Below are positions 24,591-32,673 of a stretch of DNA of 38,721 bases, in pieces. The position numbers and the translations under genes are program-made. Position 1 is the first letter of the stretch; the number at the start of each line of letters is the position of its first letter. Origin of the DNA: Weissella confusa (GTDB lineage: Bacteria; Bacillota; Bacilli; Lactobacillales; Lactobacillaceae); NCBI RefSeq assembly GCF_004766315.1, contig NZ_PVSN01000073.1, forward strand, positions 1-38,721, given 5' to 3'. Below the pieces are notes generated by a model. The model saw only the letters and a list, made by a program, of their open reading frames with translations, searched no databases and was not told the origin of the DNA.

Positions 24591-25286
24591 ATGTTTCAAA
24601 TGCGTAAGTTTGATTATTTTCAGCTTGCGGTTGCCTTTGCGGGGTTAATCCTATTTATTTTATTAGCAATTGGCTATACCCACCATTTGGGTTATATCGA
24701 TTGGATTGACCAGTTTGGCTTCAAACATATCCGGCAACCAGTCACGCCAGAACGTTCTTGGTTCTTCCGTAATATCACGCGTGCCGGCAACCCAAAGTGG
24801 ACGTTGATTGTGATGACGGCAACCGCCATTGTGGCATTGCTGGTTCGCAAAATCGACGTGGCCGTCTTTATCGTTTTGAACGTCGGGGTCTTCGGCCTTG
24901 GCGTCATGGCACTACTTAAGCACGTTTTCCACCGCCCACGTCCTGACATTTATCATGTCATCAGCCAAGGTGGTTTTTCCTTCCCATCGGGTCACGCACT
25001 CAATGCCGTGCTATTATATGGTTCATTGATTGTTCTCGTACATTATTACTTGAAACAACACGACCAAGTGCGCTATGCCATCATGACATTGTTCGCCGCA
25101 CTGGTCGTCGCCATCCCCCTCAGTCGCGTCTATCTGGGTGTCCACTATTTGTCAGACATCCTAGCTGGCTTTGGCCTTGGCGTCTTTTTCCTAATTATGT
25201 CGAAGGAACTTATTTTCAAATATCAAACACGAGAGGTTTTCGAACATGCGATCAACTCAGAATCTAGCGCAAATCACGCTGAATGA
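24591..25286 (+). CDS. PAP2-family membrane phosphatase
   Basis: 231 aa with about six hydrophobic segments. The three-part acid-phosphatase motif is complete: KHVFHRPRPD (about residues 108-117), PSGHAL (about 132-137) and SRVYLGVHYLSDILAG (about 182-197), with the His nucleophile in the last. Members dephosphorylate lipid phosphates such as phosphatidic acid, phosphatidylglycerol phosphate or undecaprenyl pyrophosphate; the substrate here is unknown. ATG 24591 (MFQMRKFDYF) was chosen because the upstream in-frame ATG lies next to the promoter. Its last 41 bp overlap the next gene, in another frame. Confidence 0.9.
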   Translation: MFQMRKFDYFQLAVAFAGLILFILLAIGYTHHLGYIDWIDQFGFKHIRQPVTPERSWFFRNITRAGNPKWTLIVMTATAIVALLVRKIDVAVFIVLNVGVFGLGVMALLKHVFHRPRPDIYHVISQGGFSFPSGHALNAVLLYGSLIVLVHYYLKQHDQVRYAIMTLFAALVVAIPLSRVYLGVHYLSDILAGFGLGVFFLIMSKELIFKYQTREVFEHAINSESSANHAE

Positions 25287-25758
25287 ATATTTAGTACCGG
25301 GCGACTTGGCCATTGATGCCACGATTCGTCGCGGTGACATCACGCGCTTCCTCGCTAGCCGTGTTGGTGACACTGGTAAGGTCTTGGCCTTTTCAGATGT
25401 TAAGGCTGAAATCGATGACGTTGCCACATCACTTTTCTTGAGTGGTCTACACAACCGTGTTGACCTAATCAGCAAGGACTTCTCAGCCGTTACCAACTAT
25501 TTGGACCCAACAAAGCCAATCGCTGCTGCCTTGTTCCAAGTTGACGAAAACATGGATACTGAGACATTGACGGCGACCGTTAAGACATTGTTGATGGTCT
25601 TGAAGACGAATGGTTTGGTGTTGTTGCTAAGCGACAACCCAGCCAACCTAGCCGACGCCCAAGCTTACGTGGCCCAATTGCCAACGGATTCTTACGGTGT
25701 CCAAAAATACGAAGACGTCCTAACCGGCGAAATCGCCTTGTTAGTTCAACGTCGTTAA
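25246..25758 (+). CDS. Degenerate MnmM/YtqB-like methyltransferase-fold protein
   Basis: 170 aa. The overall pattern (…GDLAIDATIRRGDITRFLA…, then VLAFSDVKAEID and a late hydrophobic strand TNGLVLLLSD) aligns with the class I SAM-dependent family of Bacillus YtqB, which methylates the wobble uridine of tRNA (MnmM). In that family motif I is DATxGxGxDT; here it is DATIRRGDIT, lacking the glycines that contact SAM. The later family motifs NLGYLPGGDK and HPGG are also not visible. The protein is a little shorter than usual (~190 aa). It may have lost catalysis or changed function. ATG 25246 follows GAGAGG and overlaps PAP2 by 41 bp, so the genes are co-transcribed. Confidence 0.7.
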   Translation: MRSTQNLAQITLNEYLVPGDLAIDATIRRGDITRFLASRVGDTGKVLAFSDVKAEIDDVATSLFLSGLHNRVDLISKDFSAVTNYLDPTKPIAAALFQVDENMDTETLTATVKTLLMVLKTNGLVLLLSDNPANLADAQAYVAQLPTDSYGVQKYEDVLTGEIALLVQRR

Positions 25759-25760
25759 TC

Positions 25761-25799
25761 AAAAAACTCCCTGAGCCCGCAGCTCAGGGAGTTTTATTT
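25761..25799. terminator. Bidirectional terminator between convergent genes
   Basis: AACTCCCTGAGC (25765-25776) and GCTCAGGGAGTT (25782-25793) pair perfectly over 12 bp, with T-runs on both strands. It serves the MnmM-like gene and the rRNA methyltransferase gene. Confidence 0.93.
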
Positions 25800-27179
25800 T
25801 TACTTATTAATTGGCTCAAACACTGCCACCGCTTCAACGTGGGCAGTTTGTGGGAATTGATCCAACGGTTGAATGTCACCCTTGATGCGGAAGCCCTTGT
25901 CGATCAAGTACTTGGCATCGCGCGCCATTGTTTCTGGGTTGCATGACACATAAACAAAGCGGTCAGGATTCATGTCCGCAACGGCATCCAACAAATCTTC
26001 CGTCAAACCACGACGAGGTGGGTCAACGAAGATAACGTCCGGCTTCAAGCCACCGTCTTTCCACTTTTGCATTTGTTCAGGTGCATCAGCTGCGACGAAT
26101 TCAGCGTTCTTCACATTGTTGTTAGCGACGTTCTTTTGCGCGTCAATCACGGCACGCTCAATCACTTCAACACCCAACACCTTGTCGACACGGTCAGCGA
26201 CCGTCAAACCAATCGTTCCGATACCTGAATAAGCATCGATAACCGTGTCAGATTCCTTCAGCTCCCCCTTCGTTGCAGCCATGTCGTACAACACTTCCGT
26301 CGTTTGTGGGTTAACTTGGTAGAACGAATTTGGTCCGATTTCAAAATCGATATCCAACAACTTATCGTGAATGGCGTCAGCACCCCACAATGTGCGATTG
26401 TCGCCTGACGTCAAAACGTGCAAGCTACGTGGATTGTGGTTCAAGATGATACTCTTGATGCCGTCAACCGCCTCAGCAATGTCAGTCGCAATCGCATCTT
26501 CATCCGTCAACGTTGGCGTTTGCGTGACCAACACCACCATGACTTCGTGACTGTAATAACCGCGACGCACCATGATATAGCGCATTTCACCTTCTTGCGT
26601 ATCGTCATCAAAAACCGATACCTTGTGCGCGTCCAAAATGTCACGCACAATGCCGATGATTTGGTCGATTTTCTCATCGTTAACGAAGTAATCGTCCAAT
26701 GGCACAATGTCACCAGGCGTACGCTTCTTGATGAAACCGGTCGTCAACTTGCCATCAACATACTTCACCGGAACAACCGTCTTATTGCGGTAGTGGGTTG
26801 GATTATCCATCCCGATGGTTGGCGCAACATCGACATCGATGCCGTATTCTTTGTACAACTTTTGTACTTGTTGTTGCTTCAAACGCAATTGCGCATCGTA
26901 GGCCAAATTGACGTACGGTGCAATACCGGCTTCAAGCAAATAGTCCTTGCCGGATGCCACACGGTCTGGAGACGCTTCAAGAATTTCAACAACCTTGGCA
27001 CGGCCGAACTTACGATTGACCTGCGTCACCTCAAATAAAATTTTCTCGCCTTCGAAGGCGTTTTCCAAATGAATTGGATAGTCATCTACCATGATGACCC
27101 CCAACCCAGTGTAAAGCACGTCGATGACAACACCTTCGCGTTGCTCACCCAGCTTTACCGGAATAATTGTATTACTCAT
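25800..27179 (-). CDS. rlmCD: 23S rRNA (uracil-5-)-methyltransferase, RlmCD type, without iron-sulfur cysteines
   Basis: 459 aa, TrmA/RumA family. An N-terminal TRAM RNA-binding domain (about residues 5-65) precedes the SAM-dependent catalytic domain: DAYSGIGTIGL (about 310-320), DPPRRGL, and YVSCNPETMARD, whose Cys attacks the uracil. In Gram-positive relatives one enzyme methylates U747 and U1939. The central 4Fe-4S motif of RumA (C-G-G-C) is replaced: the matching segment near residue 80 reads YLLEAGIAPYVNLAY, with no cysteine. The active-site residues look intact, so activity is expected. The -10 TATAAT lies in the gap behind the DUF915 gene. Start ATG 27179. Confidence 0.92.
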   Translation of the reverse strand: MSNTIIPVKLGEQREGVVIDVLYTGLGVIMVDDYPIHLENAFEGEKILFEVTQVNRKFGRAKVVEILEASPDRVASGKDYLLEAGIAPYVNLAYDAQLRLKQQQVQKLYKEYGIDVDVAPTIGMDNPTHYRNKTVVPVKYVDGKLTTGFIKKRTPGDIVPLDDYFVNDEKIDQIIGIVRDILDAHKVSVFDDDTQEGEMRYIMVRRGYYSHEVMVVLVTQTPTLTDEDAIATDIAEAVDGIKSIILNHNPRSLHVLTSGDNRTLWGADAIHDKLLDIDFEIGPNSFYQVNPQTTEVLYDMAATKGELKESDTVIDAYSGIGTIGLTVADRVDKVLGVEVIERAVIDAQKNVANNNVKNAEFVAADAPEQMQKWKDGGLKPDVIFVDPPRRGLTEDLLDAVADMNPDRFVYVSCNPETMARDAKYLIDKGFRIKGDIQPLDQFPQTAHVEAVAVFEPINK

Positions 27180-27213
27180 ATTTTCTCTCGTTTATCCTTT
27201 TTAGTCGCTTTCC

Positions 27214-27219
27214 ATTATA
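27214..27219 (-). promoter_or_regulatory. -10 box of the rRNA methyltransferase gene (candidate)
   Basis: A perfect TATAAT on the minus strand, 35 bp before the start codon, in the 51-bp gap after the DUF915 gene. No matching -35 was found. Confidence 0.35.
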
Positions 27220-27230
27220 ACTGAACTGAA

Positions 27231-28088
27231 TTACTTCGTGCGACCCCACAAGAAATCAATCATGGCACGGTTCACTTGCTGGTTATTCTCGTGCAATTTA
27301 CTGTGTTGTGCTTCTGGACCGCTAATCAAGCGTTCTTGATATGACTTTGGGCGATCACCGAGCAAGTATTGCAGCGACTTAGCTGACGTCGTTGAAACTC
27401 GTCCGTCCGAGTGCGTCCCATCATCCAAATCACCATAAATGTTCAACACATCAACTTGGTTCTTTGGATAATTATCGCGTCGCGCTAACAACCAGTCATA
27501 GTACGACACCGTCTTTTCAGGCTTGCCAATGCCATTTAAATGATTATCTGCAGCTTGTTTATCAATCCCAATAATCCCATCAAAGTGACCAGCGATTGAA
27601 ACCTGTTTGCGCAACTGTGGCAATGACTCATCTTGACCGTACGTTATTTCATAAGTCATTAACCCCAGGTTACCCATCGAATGTGCGACGGCATTGAACG
27701 ACTTAATGTCATACTTGTGTTGCAACGCCACCACGACATTCTTGATCCACTTGGCATCCGTTTGATAATCCGTATTACGATTATCTGAAAAAACCACTTG
27801 CACCATGGGATTAAATCGGTTCTTATCCCAATGACCTGACAACTTCACGTGGCCATCTTTCGTCACCCGCGCGGTCAGCATTTTCTTAGCCGCACCAGAC
27901 TTTTCAGCTGCTCGGACCAAGTCTTTGGTTGAATTTAATGTGCCACCATACCCGTGAATAAATAAGGTTGGTATGTTCGAATAGACATACTTGTCTGGAT
28001 TACGTTTTAACCTCAACGAATGGTTTAAAGCAAAAGCGACCGCAAAAATTGCGACCAATCCCACTATGATACTGACCCATCTTTTCAA
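27231..28088 (-). CDS. DUF915-family alpha/beta hydrolase with membrane anchor
   Basis: 285 aa. An N-terminal hydrophobic segment (about residues 4-22) without a lipobox suggests an uncleaved anchor with the enzyme outside the cell. The hydrolase core has IPTLFIHGYGG (oxyanion region, about 39-49), the nucleophile elbow AHSMGN (about 135-140), YGDLDDGTHSDGR carrying the acid, and QHSKLHEN with the catalytic His near residue 267. The family is common in lactic acid bacteria and its substrate is not established. The start is TTG at 28088, preceded by AAAGGGGGAGG. It lies 32 bp after the MecA-like gene and is probably co-transcribed with it. Confidence 0.87.
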   Translation of the reverse strand: MKRWVSIIVGLVAIFAVAFALNHSLRLKRNPDKYVYSNIPTLFIHGYGGTLNSTKDLVRAAEKSGAAKKMLTARVTKDGHVKLSGHWDKNRFNPMVQVVFSDNRNTDYQTDAKWIKNVVVALQHKYDIKSFNAVAHSMGNLGLMTYEITYGQDESLPQLRKQVSIAGHFDGIIGIDKQAADNHLNGIGKPEKTVSYYDWLLARRDNYPKNQVDVLNIYGDLDDGTHSDGRVSTTSAKSLQYLLGDRPKSYQERLISGPEAQHSKLHENNQQVNRAMIDFLWGRTK

Positions 28089-28120
28089 CGTGCCTCCCCC
28101 TTTGCATTCCGAATAAGTGT

Positions 28121-29008
28121 TTAGCTCATTTTTTGTCCGTGTTCAATGACGTAAGCTACCGAAACCGGCATCATCTTACCACTATATTCTACCGCTAACG
28201 CACGTGCCGTTTCGTCTTGTGTTGGTACAACTGCCACAAAAGATCCGTCATCCAAGCGATACATATCCACTAATTGTCCCGTATCATGCAACAAGAATGA
28301 GAAATCAATCAAGTGATTGTAATCGTCAAACTTGAACGGACGCTCATCCACGCGTTCTTCGTGAACTGGTTCGACTGGTTGTTCTGGCATCCCCGCTGCC
28401 AATTGGGCAACCAATTCGAAACGCAGGTTCTTCATATCTAACAATTGCGCTTGGAATGAAATCGGTGCTTCATCGACCACCGAACGCACAAACTTGGGAA
28501 GTAAGCGCTTTGGGCGCGTGATTGGCGTTGATAGTTCTGAGAAGAAAGCATAAATGCTCATCTTACGATCAATCAAATCATCCAACGTCACTTCAATGTG
28601 CACATCATCGTTCTCGATGCACCAAGGCAACTCTTGGCCATTCTTCAAATCACGGTCTGAAACCAATGGCGCTACCAGCGTGCCAAGTGTAATCATAATC
28701 AAGCCATCAACTTGGTTAATCGTCACATCAAATTGCTTGGTTGCATCTTCAAACAGCATCCCCACCGTTCGTGTTGAAAACATGTTCACCATGCGAATAT
28801 CTGCTAGGATGCCAGTTGCGGCTTCCGCATTCTTATCTGTAATTAAATCGACCAACTCGTGGTACGTCTCAAGGCTCTCAAAATCAGTTGGCGTTAGGAT
28901 TAGTTCGCCATAATCGTCAAACATTTCATTTAGTAACATGTAACACCATTCCAAACTCTTCTTATTTATCATTAATGATACCAGCGTTTGCGATGCAATG
29001 GTAATCAT
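28121..29008 (-). CDS. MecA-like adaptor protein (tentative)
   Basis: 295 aa. The N-terminal SQTLVSLMINKKSLE resembles the start of MecA, where TIRV-x-I-x3-DL begins the substrate-binding domain. The C-terminal part (from FDDYNHLIDFSFLL, about residue 224) ends in a helix-strand pattern ARALAVEYSGKMMPVSVA then YVIEHGQKM, close in form to the ClpC-binding tail of MecA. A hydrophilic, Glu/Val/Pro-rich linker (about 208-220) separates the halves. MecA delivers proteins such as ComK to ClpCP for degradation. The match is by pattern only and the protein is longer than usual MecA (~220 aa). ATG 29008 has no clear ribosome site; later ATGs are no better. Confidence 0.5.
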   Translation of the reverse strand: MITIASQTLVSLMINKKSLEWCYMLLNEMFDDYGELILTPTDFESLETYHELVDLITDKNAEAATGILADIRMVNMFSTRTVGMLFEDATKQFDVTINQVDGLIMITLGTLVAPLVSDRDLKNGQELPWCIENDDVHIEVTLDDLIDRKMSIYAFFSELSTPITRPKRLLPKFVRSVVDEAPISFQAQLLDMKNLRFELVAQLAAGMPEQPVEPVHEERVDERPFKFDDYNHLIDFSFLLHDTGQLVDMYRLDDGSFVAVVPTQDETARALAVEYSGKMMPVSVAYVIEHGQKMS

Positions 29009-29051
29009 GAGACACTACAGGTAGATTCATCAGAAAGAGGGGATATTATCG

Positions 29052-29489
29052 ATGACAAAATATGATAAAGAAGCATTACGTCAACGGCTCACACCTGAAG
29101 AATACGCCGTCACACAAGAGGCTGCTACCGAAGCACCGTTCACTGGTAAGTACGATGCGTGGTTCGATGACGGTATCTATGTTGATGTTGTGAGTGGCGA
29201 ACCTTTGTTCAGTTCAACTGACAAATACGACGCCGGCTGTGGTTGGCCATCATTCACCAAGCCAATCGAGAAAAAAGCGGTTAAGCGCCACCTCGACACC
29301 TCACATGGCATGTTCCGAACTGAGGTGACATCAACAGACGCTAACTCTCACTTAGGTCACGTGTTTACTGATGGGCCTATTCAAGAAGGCGGATTGCGTT
29401 ACTGCATCAACTCAGCAGCGATGCGTTTCGTGCCAGTTGATGAGCTAGATCAACAAGGTTACGGTGATTACAAATCATTATTCGAATAA
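29052..29489 (+). CDS. msrB: Peptide-methionine (R)-S-oxide reductase
   Basis: 145 aa, cytosolic repair enzyme that reduces methionine-R-sulfoxide in proteins. The catalytic Cys is in [11 protein letters not shown] (about residues 116-126). The fold signature GCGWPSF and the active-site His pair in NSHLGHVF are present. The zinc-binding CxxC pairs of some MsrB forms are absent, as usual in many Firmicutes. ATG 29052 follows AAAGAGGGG. It is monocistronic, and msrA is not adjacent. It shares a bidirectional terminator with the BMP gene. Confidence 0.95.
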   Translation: MTKYDKEALRQRLTPEEYAVTQEAATEAPFTGKYDAWFDDGIYVDVVSGEPLFSSTDKYDAGCGWPSFTKPIEKKAVKRHLDTSHGMFRTEVTSTDANSHLGHVFTDGPIQEGGLRYCINSAAMRFVPVDELDQQGYGDYKSLFE

Positions 29490-29492
29490 CAC

Positions 29493-29521
29493 AAAAAAGA
29501 CGGCATCTCTGCCGTCTTTTT
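29493..29521. terminator. Bidirectional terminator between msrB and the BMP gene
   Basis: AAAAAGACGGCA and TGCCGTCTTTTT pair perfectly around a TCTC loop, with T-runs on both strands. Confidence 0.93.
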
Positions 29522-29524
29522 CAT

Positions 29525-30571
29525 TTACTTCACTGGCACCTTCACGTCACCAGAAAGAATTTGCTTCTTGGCTACTTCGACTGCAGACCATGCCTTATCT
29601 GACATGTTACCGCGCGTCACCGCAACACCCTTATCATCCAAACCGTAAACCAAGTGCTTGCCACCTGGGAACTTGTTTTCATCTGCCATCTTCGTCACGT
29701 CAGTCACAACCGTGCCAACTCCCTTCGTTGCTGACGTCAACGTGAAGTTTGATGCGCCGTCAGTTGCCTTGTAATCACCATCAGCTGATTGATCAATATC
29801 AACCCCGATGACCCAAACCTTGTCGGCCTTCGTTTGCTTTTCGTTCAAGTCCTTCGCCTCAGTAAAGACACCTGTACCAGCGCCACCGGCAGCTTGGTAA
29901 ATGATGTCCGTACCGTTTTGGTACATTGAAGCCGCAATCGTCTTGGCCTTACCAGCGTCAGCAAAGTCACCAACATATTGCACATCAACTTGAATATCAG
30001 GGTTAACTGACTTAGCACCTGCAATAAAACCAGCTTCAAACGTATCAACAACCGCTGACTTCATCCCACCAACAAAACCAAGCTTGTTCGTCTTTGTCGT
30101 TTCAGCTGCCGCAACACCGGCTAGGTATGATGATTGTTCTGAGTGGAACGTTACTGAGACAACGTTCTTACGCGTCTTTGCAACATCATCAATAATCATA
30201 AAGTTGTTCTTTGGGTACTTCTTAGCCGCCGCATTAATTGATGGCGTCTTTGGGAAGCCAATGCCGTAGATGTTCTCATAACCATTTGAAACAGCTTGGT
30301 TGATGTTTGTCTCAAAGTCAGCTGACGTCTTGGCTTGGAAGTATGTGTAACCACCCTTACCTTCCTTAACATCATTCGCCTTTGCCCACTTCGTCAATCC
30401 TTGCCAAGCTGATTGTTGGAATGACTTATCATCGATACCGGCTGCATCCGTGATCAACGCAACAGACGTGTGTTCATTCTTAGCTTCAACTGAGCCAGAG
30501 TGCATGTAAGCCCCAATTCCTGCACCAACCAACACAACAGCACCAATTCCCAAAACAACTTTACGATTCAT
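29525..30571 (-). CDS. BMP-family nucleoside-binding protein with a non-lipoprotein N-terminus
   Basis: 348 aa, PnrA/BmpA family: extracytoplasmic binding proteins for purine nucleosides that feed an ABC importer. ITDAAGIDDKSFQQSAWQG (about residues 40-58) is the family's ligand-site signature; IYGIGF, FVGGM and GVDIDQSADGDY follow in order. The N-terminus has a hydrophobic segment (about residues 5-22) but no lipobox and the whole protein has no Cys, so it cannot be lipid-anchored in the usual way. It may stay attached by its uncleaved signal. No transporter genes adjoin. The promoter carries PurBox-like CGAAC sites, which agrees with purine-linked control. Confidence 0.88.
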   Translation of the reverse strand: MNRKVVLGIGAVVLVGAGIGAYMHSGSVEAKNEHTSVALITDAAGIDDKSFQQSAWQGLTKWAKANDVKEGKGGYTYFQAKTSADFETNINQAVSNGYENIYGIGFPKTPSINAAAKKYPKNNFMIIDDVAKTRKNVVSVTFHSEQSSYLAGVAAAETTKTNKLGFVGGMKSAVVDTFEAGFIAGAKSVNPDIQVDVQYVGDFADAGKAKTIAASMYQNGTDIIYQAAGGAGTGVFTEAKDLNEKQTKADKVWVIGVDIDQSADGDYKATDGASNFTLTSATKGVGTVVTDVTKMADENKFPGGKHLVYGLDDKGVAVTRGNMSDKAWSAVEVAKKQILSGDVKVPVK

Positions 30572-30594
30572 TATGAAATCCCCTTAATAGATAT

Positions 30595-30762
30595 AAAACG
30601 CGAACATTTATTTCGTTTTTAACAACTTAGATATCATAACCCGAACTTATGTCGTTGTAAAGGGTATACTTCGTAATTTAATCGTTTTAACCAGCGATCA
30701 ACCCACTAACAAACGGTTAAAACACGAACTTCGGCATTATTGTTTACATAAAGTTCGTATTT
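30595..30762. promoter_or_regulatory. PurBox-like CGAAC sites upstream of the BMP gene
   Basis: Four CGAAC/GTTCG cores with AT-rich flanks: 30601-30605 (AAACGCGAACATT), 30642-30646 (TAACCCGAACTTA), 30725-30729 (AACACGAACTT) and, inverted, 30753-30757 (AAGTTCGTATT). The last two form an 8-bp inverted repeat ACGAACTT/AAGTTCGT, arranged like the paired PurBoxes bound by PurR in Bacillus. The second core lies in the spacer of the BMP promoter. PurR binding is inferred from resemblance to the PurBox consensus. Confidence 0.55.
30633..30661 (-). promoter_or_regulatory. Promoter of the BMP gene
   Basis: Minus-strand -35 TTTACA (30656-30661), 17-bp spacer containing a PurBox-like core, -10 TATGAT (30633-30638). 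Transcription would start about 55 bp before the start codon. Confidence 0.72.
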
Positions 30763-30766
30763 AATA

Positions 30767-30802
30767 CAAAAAGCCGATACGTTGCATTGAACGTCTCGAC
30801 TT
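30767..30802 (-). terminator. Terminator after the GDPD gene
   Basis: AGCCGATACGTT (30772-30783) and AACGTCTCGACT (30790-30801) pair over 12 positions with one mismatch and one G-U, followed by five T on the minus strand. Confidence 0.75.
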
Positions 30803-30813
30803 TCCATCATGTA

Positions 30814-32595
30814 TTAATTTGCCAAAATGTTAACAATATACAATCCTAGCTTCTGATGCATCACGTGTGCACGGTGTGTCTCTTGCACAACCGACTTCAA
30901 CTCTGTGACGTCATCCGTAATCTCGCCTTGGACACCCTTGGCATAGGTTTCAACCATGCCTTGTGAGTCATTCACCGTCCAGGCATAGATTCCCTTACCA
31001 CGCTCATTCAAATCATCAACCTGGCTTTGCGTCAAATAAGAGTATTCCATCGTGTAGAAATCTGCCTTCGTCACCGGGGCACCAATAAAGTCACCCGGCA
31101 AAATCATGCCGACTTGTAGCTTCTTATCTAGCGTCTTCAAGCGTTGCACGACTGAATAGTTCAAGCTGTGCATCTGCCAACCATTTTTATCCATTGTTGT
31201 TTGGAATTGATCCAAGAATGAATCCGCTAAGTCTGGCGCATTAGTCCGTTCTGTCTTAATTTCGACTAGCAGTTTTACATTGCAACGTTCGGCTGCTTTG
31301 GCATATTCTTCAAAACTTGGAATCTTATCTTGGTGTCCATTCTCATAGACAGTCAGCTTCGTTGCTTCGGCTAACGTCAAATCAGAGACTGATTTATTCG
31401 AAGCACCCTTTGTCAGCGTTGCCAAATTTGGATCGTGCATCACCACCCATTTACCATCCTTAGTTTGGCGGATGTCCATCTCCACAAAACTTGGACGAGC
31501 ATGTGACACCGTATCAATCATCGCCGGAATTGTATTTTGTACACCGTTACCGTCATCTACCCCACGATGTGACAAGGTCACTAATGGTCGGCTAACTGTA
31601 TTCACAACGAAGAACAATGACGGTCCCGCTCCTTGGATAAACGCACCGAGCATAACAATTAGCCCAACAACACGCTTTGTATGGCGTGGCTTCGTCGCAT
31701 AATCAACAAGTTGCACAACCTGATAATCACGAGCCATCAACCCAATAATGAACTGCAAACTCATGATGCCAAAGAAAATATCAATCAACGTCGCAAACGT
31801 GAAGGTTGCAACCGCTGTTAGCGCGCTCACCATGAATGGTGCAAACCAATCGACAATGTATTGCGCACTCCAAGTCAGTCCAAAGACAATCAACGTTAAT
31901 AAGCCAACCAAAATTGACCCAGCCAACAGTGTCAGCGCTAATTTAATACCTTGCGCACCGCTTGTTTTACGCCAGCTGCTTTTGATTGCCAAACCCGCCG
32001 TATGTTCCGCCAACATAATTTCCGGTAATACATAGAAAAAACGAATCGCGAAGAATAACGCTGCTAAACCAAGCACCCAGATAAGCGTTAACATCCACGG
32101 CGTGCCGGTGATAGTCGGCCATACAAATTGTGGAATGATTAAATCCGCCGTTAATTGCGAGTGAAATGCTAGCATTGGGAACGGCAATACGACAATGCCG
32201 TAAAACAAAATCAATACCCACGCACCAACACCGCCTTGACACAAACGATGCAACGCGGTCTTCATGACACTCGTCGCAGTCGGACGTTGTCCCTCGTGTA
32301 CTGCCGAAAAGCAAATCGTGTAACTGGCCAATTGACTGATAAACACCGTTAATAGAATCAGCACCGTGATGACTAAAATAACCGTGAAGATTGGATTTTG
32401 CATCAGCACTTGCCCCACATTTGAAAGGGACATAAACGGCACTTCATCAAGCCATTGACCGACGTACAGCAAACCTTTCAAAACTGGGACGACGATGACC
32501 AAAATTAAAATTGTAATCGAGAAGAACAGCCGACTCAGCGTCCATTTCGATTGCCAAAACCGACGCCATAACAGCGTCCAGATTGTTTGTTTCAT
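30814..32595 (-). CDS. Membrane-anchored glycerophosphodiester phosphodiesterase
   Basis: 593 aa. The first ~335 residues hold about eight hydrophobic segments (the membrane domain often found with this family). The rest is a TIM-barrel GDPD domain: SHRGVDD (about residue 345), FVEMDIRQTKDGKWVVMHDP (about 372-391) with the metal-binding Glu, Asp and His, and LLVEIKTE later. It hydrolyses glycerophosphodiesters to glycerol 3-phosphate, and may act on lipids or lipoteichoic-acid material at the membrane; the substrate is not known. ATG 32595 follows AGGGGAG; a longer frame upstream crosses the promoter. An inverted repeat can hide this ribosome site in read-through RNA. Confidence 0.9.
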   Translation of the reverse strand: MKQTIWTLLWRRFWQSKWTLSRLFFSITILILVIVVPVLKGLLYVGQWLDEVPFMSLSNVGQVLMQNPIFTVILVITVLILLTVFISQLASYTICFSAVHEGQRPTATSVMKTALHRLCQGGVGAWVLILFYGIVVLPFPMLAFHSQLTADLIIPQFVWPTITGTPWMLTLIWVLGLAALFFAIRFFYVLPEIMLAEHTAGLAIKSSWRKTSGAQGIKLALTLLAGSILVGLLTLIVFGLTWSAQYIVDWFAPFMVSALTAVATFTFATLIDIFFGIMSLQFIIGLMARDYQVVQLVDYATKPRHTKRVVGLIVMLGAFIQGAGPSLFFVVNTVSRPLVTLSHRGVDDGNGVQNTIPAMIDTVSHARPSFVEMDIRQTKDGKWVVMHDPNLATLTKGASNKSVSDLTLAEATKLTVYENGHQDKIPSFEEYAKAAERCNVKLLVEIKTERTNAPDLADSFLDQFQTTMDKNGWQMHSLNYSVVQRLKTLDKKLQVGMILPGDFIGAPVTKADFYTMEYSYLTQSQVDDLNERGKGIYAWTVNDSQGMVETYAKGVQGEITDDVTELKSVVQETHRAHVMHQKLGLYIVNILAN

Positions 32596-32607
32596 AGTAT
32601 TTTTCTC

Positions 32608-32667
32608 CCCTAAACCCACATGTTTTGCCAAATTATACCAAACAGATTTGTTTATTCGGGTTTAGGG
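32608..32667. repeat. Inverted repeat flanking the GDPD promoter
   Basis: CCCTAAACCC (32608-32617) and GGGTTTAGGG (32658-32667) are perfect 10-bp complements 40 bp apart. The proximal arm contains most of the GDPD ribosome site on the minus strand. The distal arm lies upstream of the -10, so only transcripts arriving from the adhesin gene would contain both arms. Confidence 0.75.
32632..32640 (-). promoter_or_regulatory. Extended -10 promoter of the GDPD gene
   Basis: The minus strand reads TGGTATAAT: perfect -10 TATAAT (32632-32637) with extended TG. It lies between the arms of the inverted repeat. Confidence 0.65.
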
Positions 32668-32673
32668 CTCTCG

